From contig CALTTC010000021.1 of NCBI GenBank assembly GCA_943908425.1, forward strand, positions 1-32,846: 32,846 nt of DNA, given 5' to 3'. The first letter of the stretch is position 1. Each line of letters opens with the position of its first letter. Origin of the DNA: an uncultured Moraxella sp. GTDB taxonomy: Bacteria; Pseudomonadota; Gammaproteobacteria; Pseudomonadales; Moraxellaceae. The notes under the pieces are model-generated. The model was not told the DNA's origin, ran no database searches, and saw only the letters and a program-made list of their open reading frames with translations. The position numbers were made by a program, and so were the translations under genes. Below, piece after piece: positions 23,437-31,852 of the stretch.

Positions 23437-23970
23437 ATGAGCAAAGCCATTGCAGTAGAAGGTGCCACCACGTCCCATGGCGGTGTCATCAAAGCCACCC
23501 AAAACAAATCAAGCACCGATGGGTGTTACTGGCTTAGGGAAGATGATGGTTTTTTATGTCCTAAGTGTGGTGTTTGGTCGTCCATTATTCGCAGTAACAC
23601 ATTTATTAACGTTCACGGTAAGTATGTTGCCATGGTGGGTGACAAATTAACTTGTGGTGCTGTTATTACAGAACCCATGCAAAACCGAACATTTGCTGAC
23701 GATAACAGTCAAATGATTGATAACAGCTATTTTAATATCACCGACGACTTAGCAGGTGTCACCAAGAAACATAAAGAACGCTTTCAACTCGTAGATGGAG
23801 GTACGGGCTTCGTGCTTCGCCAAATCAATTACCGCATTAAATTAGGCGAAAAAATCGTCGCCGTCGGTATCACCGATGATGATGGCTACACCAAAGTTAT
23901 AGAATGTGATAATACGGAACAGGTAGACGTGGAGATGGGCTTGATACATGGAGATGACGATGGAATTTAA
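23437..23970 (+). CDS. PAAR-domain protein with transthyretin-like C-terminal region
   Basis: The 177-residue protein begins with a PAAR-like domain: AIAVEGATTSHGGVIKATQ (4-22), a Cys pair (Cys41, Cys44) in FLCPKCG, and NVHGKYVAMVGDKLTCGAVI (58-77) with Cys73. PAAR proteins cap the VgrG spike of the type VI secretion system and recruit effectors. Residues 115-167 (RFQLVDGGTGFVLRQINYRIKL...VGITDDDGYTKVIE) resemble the transthyretin-like beta-sandwich seen behind PAAR or VgrG domains as an effector adaptor. It overlaps the peptidase gene by 11 nt. No VgrG, Hcp or other type VI genes are in this window. Confidence 0.82.
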   Translation: MSKAIAVEGATTSHGGVIKATQNKSSTDGCYWLREDDGFLCPKCGVWSSIIRSNTFINVHGKYVAMVGDKLTCGAVITEPMQNRTFADDNSQMIDNSYFNITDDLAGVTKKHKERFQLVDGGTGFVLRQINYRIKLGEKIVAVGITDDDGYTKVIECDNTEQVDVEMGLIHGDDDGI

Positions 23971-24637
23971 AAGTATTTATCGTGGCAGGATTATCGCTGG
24001 GATGTCGGATTATACTAAACAAATAAGAGTACCAGTAATCAGAGGACTGACACCTGCTGAAATCGCGATGGCAAGGAGTATATTTAAAGACAGTATTAAA
24101 TATCAGCAGGTAAAAATTTGGCGTGGTAATCTGTTTCACAATATTACGGGCAATGCCCAAGTGCTGGGCAATAACATGACCTTTCCTGCCAAAACTTATG
24201 ATCATTATAGTAAAGGCAGTATTGATTTTTCAAATACCAACAATCCAACATACCAAGTATGGTTTATACACGAAATGACACATATTTGGCAAAATCAGCT
24301 AGGTAGCTCTACCCTAAAACATGGTGCTTGTATTTTTGTTGGCGGTAAATACTTTGGCAGTGGTGCTGTACAAAATGGTGAAAATATTGATAAGCCCCAA
24401 GCATACAGCTATGACATCATCAAAGATGACATGGACTTTCCTGATTATAGCATAGAACAACAAGCCGAGGTGATTTCTCATTATTTTAGGATTATTAAGT
24501 TTGGTCAAAAAGCAAAATTTTATCATCTAAAAACCCACTATGAAACATGTTTGGCATACTTCTTAAAAGACCCAAGCGAGCCTTCGTTGTTGCCTAAAGA
24601 TATTGAATGGATAGCATGTCCTAGTATTATCAAGTAG
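23960..24637 (+). CDS. HExxH putative zinc metallopeptidase, candidate secreted effector
   Basis: The 225-residue product has the zincin motif HEMTH at 104-108 (VWFIHEMTHIWQNQLG), giving His104, catalytic Glu105 and His108. EQQAEVISHYF at 166-176 supplies Glu166 or Glu170 as a plausible third zinc ligand. No signal peptide or membrane span is seen, which fits delivery by a PAAR carrier. Similar HEMTHxWQ proteins occur with VgrG/PAAR genes, the best-known relative in style being the C-terminal peptidase of Pseudomonas VgrG2b. ATG 23960 is preferred among three close ATGs because GGAG lies 6 nt before it. The start overlaps the PAAR gene end. Substrate and toxicity are inferred, not shown. Confidence 0.75.
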   Translation: MEFKSIYRGRIIAGMSDYTKQIRVPVIRGLTPAEIAMARSIFKDSIKYQQVKIWRGNLFHNITGNAQVLGNNMTFPAKTYDHYSKGSIDFSNTNNPTYQVWFIHEMTHIWQNQLGSSTLKHGACIFVGGKYFGSGAVQNGENIDKPQAYSYDIIKDDMDFPDYSIEQQAEVISHYFRIIKFGQKAKFYHLKTHYETCLAYFLKDPSEPSLLPKDIEWIACPSIIK

Positions 24638-24647
24638 GGTTTTTTGA

Positions 24648-25139
24648 ATGAAAAAGTTGTTAGTTATTTTGATGGCATTGACCACGCTTACCGCTTGTAT
24701 GAATGGGGAGCCTAACGACGGTGGCGTGCTAATGGTACTAAAAGGCAATCAGCCATGTTTTTATTTGTATGATGAAAAACATAATAATGAAAAAACATAC
24801 GATTACCATTTTCTTCTCGCCAATCTCAATCCATCTGTGAATAACGAAAAAGAAGAACAAGATACCTATTTTACTGGTAATCTGCCCATATTAAAAAGTC
24901 CTGACAGCTGTTTTATGTTTTCAGGCTTTAGATATCGGCTAAATGATATTTATTTAGTATCTAGCGCAAAATATAGTGCTAGCTCGTACTTTTGTTTAGT
25001 AGAAAATAATGGCAAATTACAAATTAATCAAGCAGAGTATGTGCGTGACTCACAAGGTTATTATACACAAATATGCACCAATAAAACATACAGTAATCAT
25101 CGCAGTCTTTGGTGGCAATTAAAACGCTGGCTTTTTTGA
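24648..25139 (+). CDS. Lipoprotein, candidate periplasmic immunity protein
   Basis: The 163-residue product has a lipoprotein signal (MKKLLVILMALTTLTAC, Cys17) and a mature domain beginning MNGEPNDGGVLMVLKGNQPCFYLYD. The G-x-x-CF opening and later CFMFSGFRYRLNDIYLVSSAKY, then FCLVENN, fit the style of lipoproteins annotated as putative type VI immunity proteins. It starts 10 nt after the peptidase stop, so all three genes form one unit. The expected role is protecting the producer's periplasm from the neighbouring peptidase. The function is inferred from position and lipoprotein type only. Confidence 0.68.
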   Translation: MKKLLVILMALTTLTACMNGEPNDGGVLMVLKGNQPCFYLYDEKHNNEKTYDYHFLLANLNPSVNNEKEEQDTYFTGNLPILKSPDSCFMFSGFRYRLNDIYLVSSAKYSASSYFCLVENNGKLQINQAEYVRDSQGYYTQICTNKTYSNHRSLWWQLKRWLF

Positions 25140-25158
25140 TATATTTTAAGTGGATTTC

Positions 25159-25944
25159 ATGACAAACCTCTCTAGCATTCGCCTATTTGATACCCCAGTT
25201 CAATCCTTGCCTGATGATTTATACATTCCGCCAAAAGCTTTTGCCATTTGGCTTGAACAATTTGAAGGGCCATTGGATTTTTTGCTCTATTTGGTCAAAA
25301 AAAATAATTTTGACATTACCACCACCGCCATTTTGCCCATTACCGAGCAATATTTGACCTATATTGAGCAATTAAAAGACAGCCATTTTGAATTGGCGGG
25401 CGATTATTTGTTAATGGCAAGCACCCTAATTGCCATTAAAAGTGAGCTGTTACTGCCAAAACCTGCCTTAAGCCTTGACGAAAAAAGCCCCACAAAAGCC
25501 CTAATTCGCCGTCTTGAAGAGTACGCCCAAATCAAGCACGCCACCCACCGCTTAAATGCCCTTGTGCGACTAGAGCGTGATGTGTTTAGTGCTTATGCCA
25601 GTCTGCCAGACCCAGAAGTTCGCAAACAACACCTACCGCCCTATCCTGCCACGTTGCTTGCGACAAGTTTACAAAAAATACAGCGCCAAACGCAAACAGC
25701 GACACACCACATCGCTGCCGACCCTGTACCTTTGGCGCACAGACTAAGCGCCATCAAGCATTATCTATGTAGCCACAAGCGCGCAAGCTTTGCCGAGCTA
25801 TTACAGCCCACGCAAGGCAAGCTTGGCATTGTGGTGAGCGTTGTTGCTGTCCTAGAACTGTTAAAGCGTGGGCTTATCGCTTTTGCTGTAGCGCCAACCG
25901 ATGACGATAATTTATTGCACTCAACTTTACTTTGGCAAGGATAA
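25159..25944 (+). CDS. scpA: Segregation and condensation protein A
   Basis: ScpA is the kleisin that joins SMC heads in the SMC-ScpAB chromosome condensin. The 261-residue protein carries the diagnostic FEGPLDFLLYLVKKNNFDITTTAILPITEQYLTYIEQL, then LAGDYLLMASTLIAIKSELLLPKP, and a C-terminal winged-helix segment (FAELLQ...VVSVVAVLELLKRGLIAF). ATG 25159 or the in-frame GTG at 25150 can start it. scpB begins 3 nt after the stop codon. The upstream neighbour is the PAAR-associated lipoprotein, 19 nt before. Confidence 0.95.
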   Translation: MTNLSSIRLFDTPVQSLPDDLYIPPKAFAIWLEQFEGPLDFLLYLVKKNNFDITTTAILPITEQYLTYIEQLKDSHFELAGDYLLMASTLIAIKSELLLPKPALSLDEKSPTKALIRRLEEYAQIKHATHRLNALVRLERDVFSAYASLPDPEVRKQHLPPYPATLLATSLQKIQRQTQTATHHIAADPVPLAHRLSAIKHYLCSHKRASFAELLQPTQGKLGIVVSVVAVLELLKRGLIAFAVAPTDDDNLLHSTLLWQG

Positions 25945-25947
25945 TCT

Positions 25948-26484
25948 ATGCACGTTGTTGATAAACACGACCGCGCCAAGCACGCAAGTCGGCAGATAGA
26001 AGCCCTGCTCCACGCTGCCACCACCCCCCTAAAAGACAAACAGCTAAAAGATTGGCTTGGACTGTCACAAAATGAGCTAGACAGTGCCTTGATTATCTTG
26101 CAAGAACGGCTCTCTTTTGGGGCGCTGACCTTACGCCATACTGCCACAGGCTACAGTCTACAGATTCACAATGATTTTAGCGCGCTTATCCAACGTATTT
26201 TTCCAGAACGGCGCGAACAGTTAAGTCAGGCACTTCTTGAGACATTGAGCGTCATTGCTTACAAACAACCCATTACCCGCGGTGAGATTGAACAGATTCG
26301 TGGCGTGAGTGTAACAAGTGGGGTGCTACGGCAATTATTTGATAAAGAGTGGATTATTGAGCAAGGTTATAAGGACGTGGTGGGTCGTCCTGCCTTACTT
26401 TACACTACCGATAAGTTTTTGGCGGCATTTGGACTTATGTCGTTAGAAGAGTTACCCACGCTTGACCCTATGGCGCTTGAATAA
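25948..26484 (+). CDS. scpB: Segregation and condensation protein B
   Basis: ScpB dimers bind ScpA in the SMC complex. This 178-residue protein has two winged-helix domains; the second carries the family core ALLETLSVIAYKQPITRGEIEQIRGVSVTSGVLRQLFDKEWIIEQGYKDVVGRPALLYTTDKFLAAFGL. Length is a little shorter than in many species. It is 3 nt downstream of scpA and surely co-transcribed. Confidence 0.95.
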   Translation: MHVVDKHDRAKHASRQIEALLHAATTPLKDKQLKDWLGLSQNELDSALIILQERLSFGALTLRHTATGYSLQIHNDFSALIQRIFPERREQLSQALLETLSVIAYKQPITRGEIEQIRGVSVTSGVLRQLFDKEWIIEQGYKDVVGRPALLYTTDKFLAAFGLMSLEELPTLDPMALE

Positions 26485-26548
26485 TACTGTAAAAATAGCC
26501 TAACTTGCGATTTTAACCAGTAAATAATGTGACTGGCAAGGCGTTATA

Positions 26549-26557
26549 TGTTACAAT
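26549..26557 (+). promoter_or_regulatory. Extended -10 element for the ABC1-like gene
   Basis: TGTTACAAT (-10 TACAAT at 26552-26557) lies 18 nt before the ATG at 26576. The -35 region (GTGACT at 26529-26534, 17 nt away) matches consensus in 4 of 6 positions. The same extended -10 word precedes mnmA. Confidence 0.45.
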
Positions 26558-26575
26558 ATTGCTTTTGCTACTGCT

Positions 26576-27844
26576 ATGACCAAATCTGCTTTTAGTATCG
26601 CCAAAACCGCTTTTTCAGCGGGAGGACGCTTACAAAAAACCGCCAAAGTCGGTCTGTTATCCGCTTTACGTGTTGCCAAAGGCGAGCCTTTAAACGCTTA
26701 CTTATTGCGTGACGCCTTTGAACAGATGGGCACGACCTACATTAAGCTTGGGCAGTTTATTGCCAGCACCCCATCGCTATTTCCCAAAGACTATGTACTT
26801 GCTTTTGCTGACTGCTTAGACAATACAAGCCCCATCCGCTTTGAGCTCATAAAAGCCGTCTTAGACGAGCAGTTAGCCCATATGGGTGGTAGCCTTGCCT
26901 TTGCTAGCATTGACCCTGTACCACTTGCCTCAGCGAGTATCGCCCAGGTGCATAAAGCCACCCTAAAAAGTGGCGAAACTGTTGCCATCAAAGTACAAAA
27001 GCCCGATGTTGCCACCATTATTCATACCGACCTTAGCGTCCTACACGCCAGCCTTTGGACGCTAGAAAAACTTGTGCCAAACCTATCAATGGCGAGTCTT
27101 GCGCCCATTATTAGCGAAATCAAAGAACGCATGCTTGCCGAAACCGACTTTGTGCAAGAAGCCAATCATTTGGCAAACTTTCGCCAGTTTTTATTAGACA
27201 AGCACATCCACAACGTGCGTGTCCCCGAGGTATACACCGACTATAGTAGCCAAAAAGTACTCACCATGAGCTTTTTTGAGGGGGTGTCGCTTATTGATGA
27301 ACAAGCGTTAAGCCAAATTAGCGACCCAGCAGCGGTGATGGGCACTGTGTTAGATACTTGGTTTATGTCGCTACTTGCCACCGGTGAATTCCACGCTGAT
27401 TTGCATGCGGGTAACTTAATGCTGTTAAAAGATGGCACCATTGGCTTTTTGGATTTTGGGCTTGTTGGGGTCATTGAGCCTGCAAGCTTACAGGCGTGTA
27501 TGCACCTTGTGCACGCTTTGGGACGTAGCGATTATGAGGCGATGGCAGAGGCGATGGCAACCATCAAAATGACCAAAAGTAGCGTAGATATTGCAAGCCT
27601 TGCCCATGACTTAAAGCGCCTGCTTGGGCAATCTGGTGCCACTGACAGTCAAGCACGCGCACAAGAGCTCAATGCCTTAATGGCAAATTTGGTAGAAATC
27701 GGCAAAAAACACGGCATTCATTTTCCCCGTGATTTTGCCTTATTGACTAAGCAATTTTTGTACTTTGACCGCTTTATGCAGACACTTGCGCCTAGTATGG
27801 ATTTATTTGACAACCGCCTAGGCGCGCTTACGCCGTCTGTTTAG
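26576..27844 (+). CDS. ABC1/AarF/UbiB-family atypical kinase
   Basis: The 422-residue protein has the family's KxGQ motif (KLGQ at 57-60, inside TTYIKLGQFIASTPSLFP), the Ala-rich loop ASASIAQVHKATL in place of a glycine loop, the VAIKVQKPD lysine, the catalytic HADLHAGNLML and the metal-binding FLDFGLVG. UbiB-type proteins are ATPases needed for ubiquinone biosynthesis and lipid trafficking. The absence of the long C-terminal membrane pair of true UbiB, and the lack of ubi neighbours, makes this a paralogue rather than certain UbiB. Its stop overlaps that of the convergent lipoprotein gene. Confidence 0.88.
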   Translation: MTKSAFSIAKTAFSAGGRLQKTAKVGLLSALRVAKGEPLNAYLLRDAFEQMGTTYIKLGQFIASTPSLFPKDYVLAFADCLDNTSPIRFELIKAVLDEQLAHMGGSLAFASIDPVPLASASIAQVHKATLKSGETVAIKVQKPDVATIIHTDLSVLHASLWTLEKLVPNLSMASLAPIISEIKERMLAETDFVQEANHLANFRQFLLDKHIHNVRVPEVYTDYSSQKVLTMSFFEGVSLIDEQALSQISDPAAVMGTVLDTWFMSLLATGEFHADLHAGNLMLLKDGTIGFLDFGLVGVIEPASLQACMHLVHALGRSDYEAMAEAMATIKMTKSSVDIASLAHDLKRLLGQSGATDSQARAQELNALMANLVEIGKKHGIHFPRDFALLTKQFLYFDRFMQTLAPSMDLFDNRLGALTPSV

Positions 27845-29292
27845 AGTGCTTCTGCGGTAACGCTTGCCGCATAACCTAGCAGATAATACAATACAACATC
27901 TAAATAAGGCGTGACATCCTGCGCCTTAGCGTGCTTTAAACTATTGACATACGCCAACATATCAACGCTATTGGCGGCGGTGGGTTTTTTGGCATCGGTG
28001 GCAAGCTTTGGGAAACTATCAGCAAGCGGACGGCTATCAAACTGGGTAAAACTTGCCATCATTACTGGTTGATTAACTAGCGGTAGCGTACCGTCTGAGT
28101 GTTTTAATACCCATAAGACTTGCCCCTTGTCCAACCCATAGTAGCGTGTCTGTGTGGACTGATTATCAATTTCTAGTACAAACCTTGCCAACCAATGCGC
28201 GACAATACTTTGGCTTGTCAAGGTATCGCCACTCGGCACATCGCGCAGTTCAGGATAAGCAGCGTACAAGGTATCCGCCACTTGGTGTATGAGTGCTTGA
28301 CGATCAATACCTTCTTGCGCAATAATCATCGGCGTCTGGGCAATCATCGCTTGTTGCTTCGCTGTGAGCATTGACAGGGGCAATTCATTGCTTGGCACAT
28401 AGCTGACATTGTCATCAGTTAAAGTGGCTTGCTGGGCTTTTAGTATAGCTTTAGTGAGTACCGTCACAAAATCTGCCGGTAAACTGCCATCGTTAAGCGG
28501 TAATTTTAGCCATTTATTTTGCCACGCTAAGCCCAATTTCTTATCCAAAAAGCTGGCATTCGCCATTGCCAAATTATCCGCCCACAGGTAGATAGTGGCA
28601 TTTTTTAGGTCAATATAGATAGGCTGATTCAGGTGCATCGTCATTCGCCCCAAGGCATAATCAGCGCTAGGTAGCATAGTGAGCTCCCCTACCACAGGGC
28701 GGTAGCTACCGCTTATCTGTAAGCGCGTGGGGTGTAACAGATAGCTATTTAGTACCGCCAAAGAAGCGGTGCTAAGTGCGGTGTCTGTAACAGCTACTGA
28801 TGCGGCTGGTGCTGCCACAGCCTCAGCTGCCATTGCTGCTGTCTCTATATCATCGGTAGCACTTAGCGTCTCAGCCTCAGAAACGTCGCTAGTACTCAAC
28901 GTTTCTCGCATCGCTTGACAGGCTTGATAAGCCGCCTTGATAGCGTCTTTTTGCGGTAAATAAACATCAGCAGAAATGTCCAAATCCGCCTTGAGTGCCA
29001 TTTGGGCTAATGCCACATACTCTTTATCGTGCCTATCTTCACAAGCAAAACTATCGCTTGGCAACGCACTTTCTTCATACACATAAGCGCTTAGCATTAC
29101 TTGAGTGTGATAGCTAAAATTGCTTTTTAATTGCGCGCGTAAAGCATTACTTAAGGCAGTATTTGCAGGCAGATTTGGTAGCGACGTTACAACACTGCTA
29201 GGCGTATTTTGTGCATTATGCGGTAGACTCTGGCAAGCCCCAAGCATAAGCGTTAGCCCAAATATCGCGCCAGTTAATATCAATTTATTCAT
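27841..29292 (-). CDS. Large lipoprotein of unknown function (483 residues)
   Basis: Not recognised. The start MNKLILTGAIFGLTLMLGAC is a lipoprotein signal with Cys20. The mature protein has an Ala/Thr/Ser-rich low-complexity linker near residues 132-175 (VSEAETLSATDDIETAAMAAEAVAA), then a conserved-looking part with ADYALGRMTMHLNQPIYIDLKNATIYLWADN and SIVAHWLARFVLEIDNQSTQTRYYGLDKGQVLWVLKH that suggests an extended beta structure. It is 12 nt after the stop of the next lipoprotein gene on the same strand, so the two are likely partners at the cell envelope. No function can be assigned. Confidence 0.8.
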   Translation of the reverse strand: MNKLILTGAIFGLTLMLGACQSLPHNAQNTPSSVVTSLPNLPANTALSNALRAQLKSNFSYHTQVMLSAYVYEESALPSDSFACEDRHDKEYVALAQMALKADLDISADVYLPQKDAIKAAYQACQAMRETLSTSDVSEAETLSATDDIETAAMAAEAVAAPAASVAVTDTALSTASLAVLNSYLLHPTRLQISGSYRPVVGELTMLPSADYALGRMTMHLNQPIYIDLKNATIYLWADNLAMANASFLDKKLGLAWQNKWLKLPLNDGSLPADFVTVLTKAILKAQQATLTDDNVSYVPSNELPLSMLTAKQQAMIAQTPMIIAQEGIDRQALIHQVADTLYAAYPELRDVPSGDTLTSQSIVAHWLARFVLEIDNQSTQTRYYGLDKGQVLWVLKHSDGTLPLVNQPVMMASFTQFDSRPLADSFPKLATDAKKPTAANSVDMLAYVNSLKHAKAQDVTPYLDVVLYYLLGYAASVTAEAL

Positions 29293-29304
29293 CGTTATCC
29301 CTTA

Positions 29305-31779
29305 CTAATTACAAAAATGGTCGCTATTATCAGCAGCGCTTGCGACTGACGCTAAATTGTCAATACAAAAATAATCACTATCACTAGCCTCACTCGCTAA
29401 CGGATCTGGATAGTCATAGCGTGCATAACGGGCGTCTCTTTGTAATTCGTTCACAGTTCGGCGCTCTTTTAGCCACGCGTTACCGTCCAATGCTGGTGTA
29501 TCGGCAGGCAATAATGCTTGGCTTAAAGGATGGGCAATAAAATCGTCTCGGGCATAGCTTGTGGTTGTCAAGCTTTTCACCGCGCCTTGGGTGAGCATAT
29601 TTTGGATATCGCCATAAATGGTGCTCCCAACCAGTGCGCCATTACGCAAATAATAAGTGCCTGTGTAATGTAGTTTTATTGGCAACACCGCCTCTATCAC
29701 TTGTAGTAGGCTACCGACATCGTTCGTTACATAGCCTTTGTTTAGCAGTGCCCAGCGGTGAACGAACTGCTTTACCGCCTCTTTACGTGCTTGTTGCTCT
29801 TTGGCAGCCAATTCTGCACTCACACTAAGTAACTCATCATTAGCATCAGCAAAAATCGCCGGATGCGTCTCAATATAAGTGGTTAAGTCTTGCTCTACTA
29901 CCTTGCCAATGGTAGCAAGCATAACCCCTGATTGCTGTGCGCCAAGTTGCAAGCTAATCGCCGTATCGGCACCGAGCTGCTTAGCCAATTTATCATCATT
30001 GATTGCTAAAGCGTGAAAATGACTGGGGTGTAATTCTTGCATTGCCTGCAAATAACCACGTTGCACGGCACCATATAGCACGCTTGGGGGAATAATGTCC
30101 TGTAACTCGCTTGGCAACCTAAAACGCACCACACCAACATCCCCTGGGAAGTCTGACGGTAAAGGAGTGTAGTCGGAGTCTAATAGCGCAAGTACTGGCA
30201 AGCCCGCTGAGGCATCGGTGGTCAATGTCCCCTTACTAAAATCCACACTTAGCGGTAACTGCATATGCTGACTTGCGGTGGGTGTCGTAAAATCAAGCGC
30301 CAGCACGCTATCATAGCGCTGGTTGCTTGGCGAGTGTCGGGTAACTACCGTCAGTTGGGTGTTGTCGTACTGGTAAGCATTGGCGGCAAGTAGTTCCTCA
30401 TCAGATTTTTTTAGACCTTGCAGTAGTTTACTTGGTAAAATGCTATAAAGCCTAGATATACCAACCATAGGTAGCTTGTCCATCATATCATCAAGGACTG
30501 GGGCTGGCTCAGCGCTGGTCTTATCAAGCTCTGCTTCCTTCATCGCCAAATAACGCTGCAATGCCCCAAGACGCCCACTAGAATAAGCCAATTCCTCTGC
30601 ATTGTCCCCAAGCCGACGAATCTGCGCCATCGCCTCTGTGGATTCTTGTACGCTAGTCATCGGTACCACCGTCAAGGATTGCCCATAAATACGCTCAGCG
30701 CTTTTATTGACACAAGCGAAATAATCGTAATACAGCGCCTCATAATCTTTGGCGGCGTTGGCATAGGTTTTACGTTGTATTAGTAGTTTATGGGCGGCTA
30801 TATGGTCATCCACAATACATTGCTTGATATCGCGCGCAAATTCCAAGCGCTCCTCGGGCATATGGCTAGAGATATAGTACATCGGATCCATCGTATAACC
30901 GGTACTAACCTGGGTCATACACAATGAAAAGCGCCCAAACACGCTGGCATACGCATCATAATCCTCACCTTCATAGCGCGCGATAGTCCGCGTAGCACTT
31001 AGCACATCTTGGATATTGCGCTCATAATTGAAAATGCACTTTTCTGAGACATTAATATCATACGACTGATAGACGGTTAAGTCGCTCCATTTTTGGCGTG
31101 GCGCTTTGGCTTCACTTAGACATTGACTAAGCGTAAGCGCTGCCGTGATTGCCTCATCGTCTTTATAATGCAATAAAGGATTAGCGTTTAGGGCGTGGTC
31201 AAGCTCATAGGCATTGGCTTGCACGCAATGATAGATACGCTGTGCCTCATCGACGATTGCATCATCTTGTGCTTGTATCGCATCCGCCATCCCTGCTAAG
31301 CGGGTCAGCGCATAGCCTTTGGGTGCGCCATTTAGCTCATCATCATAGCGCAAATAAAGCGCCTCAGGCTCATCCATATAATCAGACATAGTGCGATAGG
31401 CGGTGGTGGTGTCATCTGGCATCTTTGGCTCATAATCTTTTAGTTTGACAAACGTAAGCCACAAGGGGTCTGCGCCTTGATCAATGCTATCTTGTGCCAA
31501 AAACGGTATGGCGCGGTAATAGGTGCGACTTACCGCAGTGCGTTCGCTCTGTAAGTGGGCGCTCAAGGCATTAACAAAAATTTTTTTAGGATTCTCGTGC
31601 TGCTTGCTATGCTCTATAAACAGCTGTTCAACATTGACATTAGAAGATGCTATCGGAGTGGGCGAGACACTTTGACACGCCGTTAAAGCTAGTAGCACAC
31701 TCATCGCTAAGAGCTTATAAATTGGGCGCTGTATTTTAAAAAAAGTATTGCGCGCGCGCTGTCCTTGCTCATTTATCAT
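29305..31779 (-). CDS. Large lipoprotein of unknown function (824 residues)
   Basis: Not recognised. The frame is open to 31827, but a -10 promoter box lies at 31805-31810, so ATG 31779 is taken. The signal then reads RPIYKLLAMSVLLALTAC with lipidated Cys35 after a long n-region. The mature chain has scattered cysteine pairs (YHCVQ, LSQCLSE, EKCIFN, SLCMTQ, KQCIVDD, YFACVNK), many aromatic residues and a C-terminal half with IGDV-type strands and IKLHYTGTYYLRNGALVGSTIYGDIQNML. The C-terminus repeats itself: LASEASDSDYFCIDN then LASVASAADNSDHFCN. It is followed by the second large lipoprotein after 12 nt. Confidence 0.8.
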   Translation of the reverse strand: MINEQGQRARNTFFKIQRPIYKLLAMSVLLALTACQSVSPTPIASSNVNVEQLFIEHSKQHENPKKIFVNALSAHLQSERTAVSRTYYRAIPFLAQDSIDQGADPLWLTFVKLKDYEPKMPDDTTTAYRTMSDYMDEPEALYLRYDDELNGAPKGYALTRLAGMADAIQAQDDAIVDEAQRIYHCVQANAYELDHALNANPLLHYKDDEAITAALTLSQCLSEAKAPRQKWSDLTVYQSYDINVSEKCIFNYERNIQDVLSATRTIARYEGEDYDAYASVFGRFSLCMTQVSTGYTMDPMYYISSHMPEERLEFARDIKQCIVDDHIAAHKLLIQRKTYANAAKDYEALYYDYFACVNKSAERIYGQSLTVVPMTSVQESTEAMAQIRRLGDNAEELAYSSGRLGALQRYLAMKEAELDKTSAEPAPVLDDMMDKLPMVGISRLYSILPSKLLQGLKKSDEELLAANAYQYDNTQLTVVTRHSPSNQRYDSVLALDFTTPTASQHMQLPLSVDFSKGTLTTDASAGLPVLALLDSDYTPLPSDFPGDVGVVRFRLPSELQDIIPPSVLYGAVQRGYLQAMQELHPSHFHALAINDDKLAKQLGADTAISLQLGAQQSGVMLATIGKVVEQDLTTYIETHPAIFADANDELLSVSAELAAKEQQARKEAVKQFVHRWALLNKGYVTNDVGSLLQVIEAVLPIKLHYTGTYYLRNGALVGSTIYGDIQNMLTQGAVKSLTTTSYARDDFIAHPLSQALLPADTPALDGNAWLKERRTVNELQRDARYARYDYPDPLASEASDSDYFCIDNLASVASAADNSDHFCN

Positions 31780-31804
31780 CGCTATCTCAATTACAAAAAG
31801 CGAC

Positions 31805-31810
31805 ATTATA
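31805..31810 (-). promoter_or_regulatory. Extended -10 box of the lipoprotein operon
   Basis: TGTTATAAT on the minus strand (TATAAT at 31810-31805, extended TGT before it), 25 nt before ATG 31779. No good -35 is visible, which is common with extended -10 promoters. The box follows the LysR terminator's T run directly. Confidence 0.55.
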
Positions 31811-31812
31811 AC

Positions 31813-31839
31813 AAAAATACGCCACAATGGCGCATTTTT
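31813..31839 (-). terminator. Terminator of the downstream LysR gene
   Basis: AAAAATACGCCA (31813-31824) pairs with TGGCGCATTTTT (31828-31839) around a 3-nt loop, with one A/C mismatch. On the minus strand it ends in TTTTTG and starts 13 nt after the lysR stop. It is near-symmetric and could work on both strands. Confidence 0.8.
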
Positions 31840-31852
31840 CTAAACAAATTAG

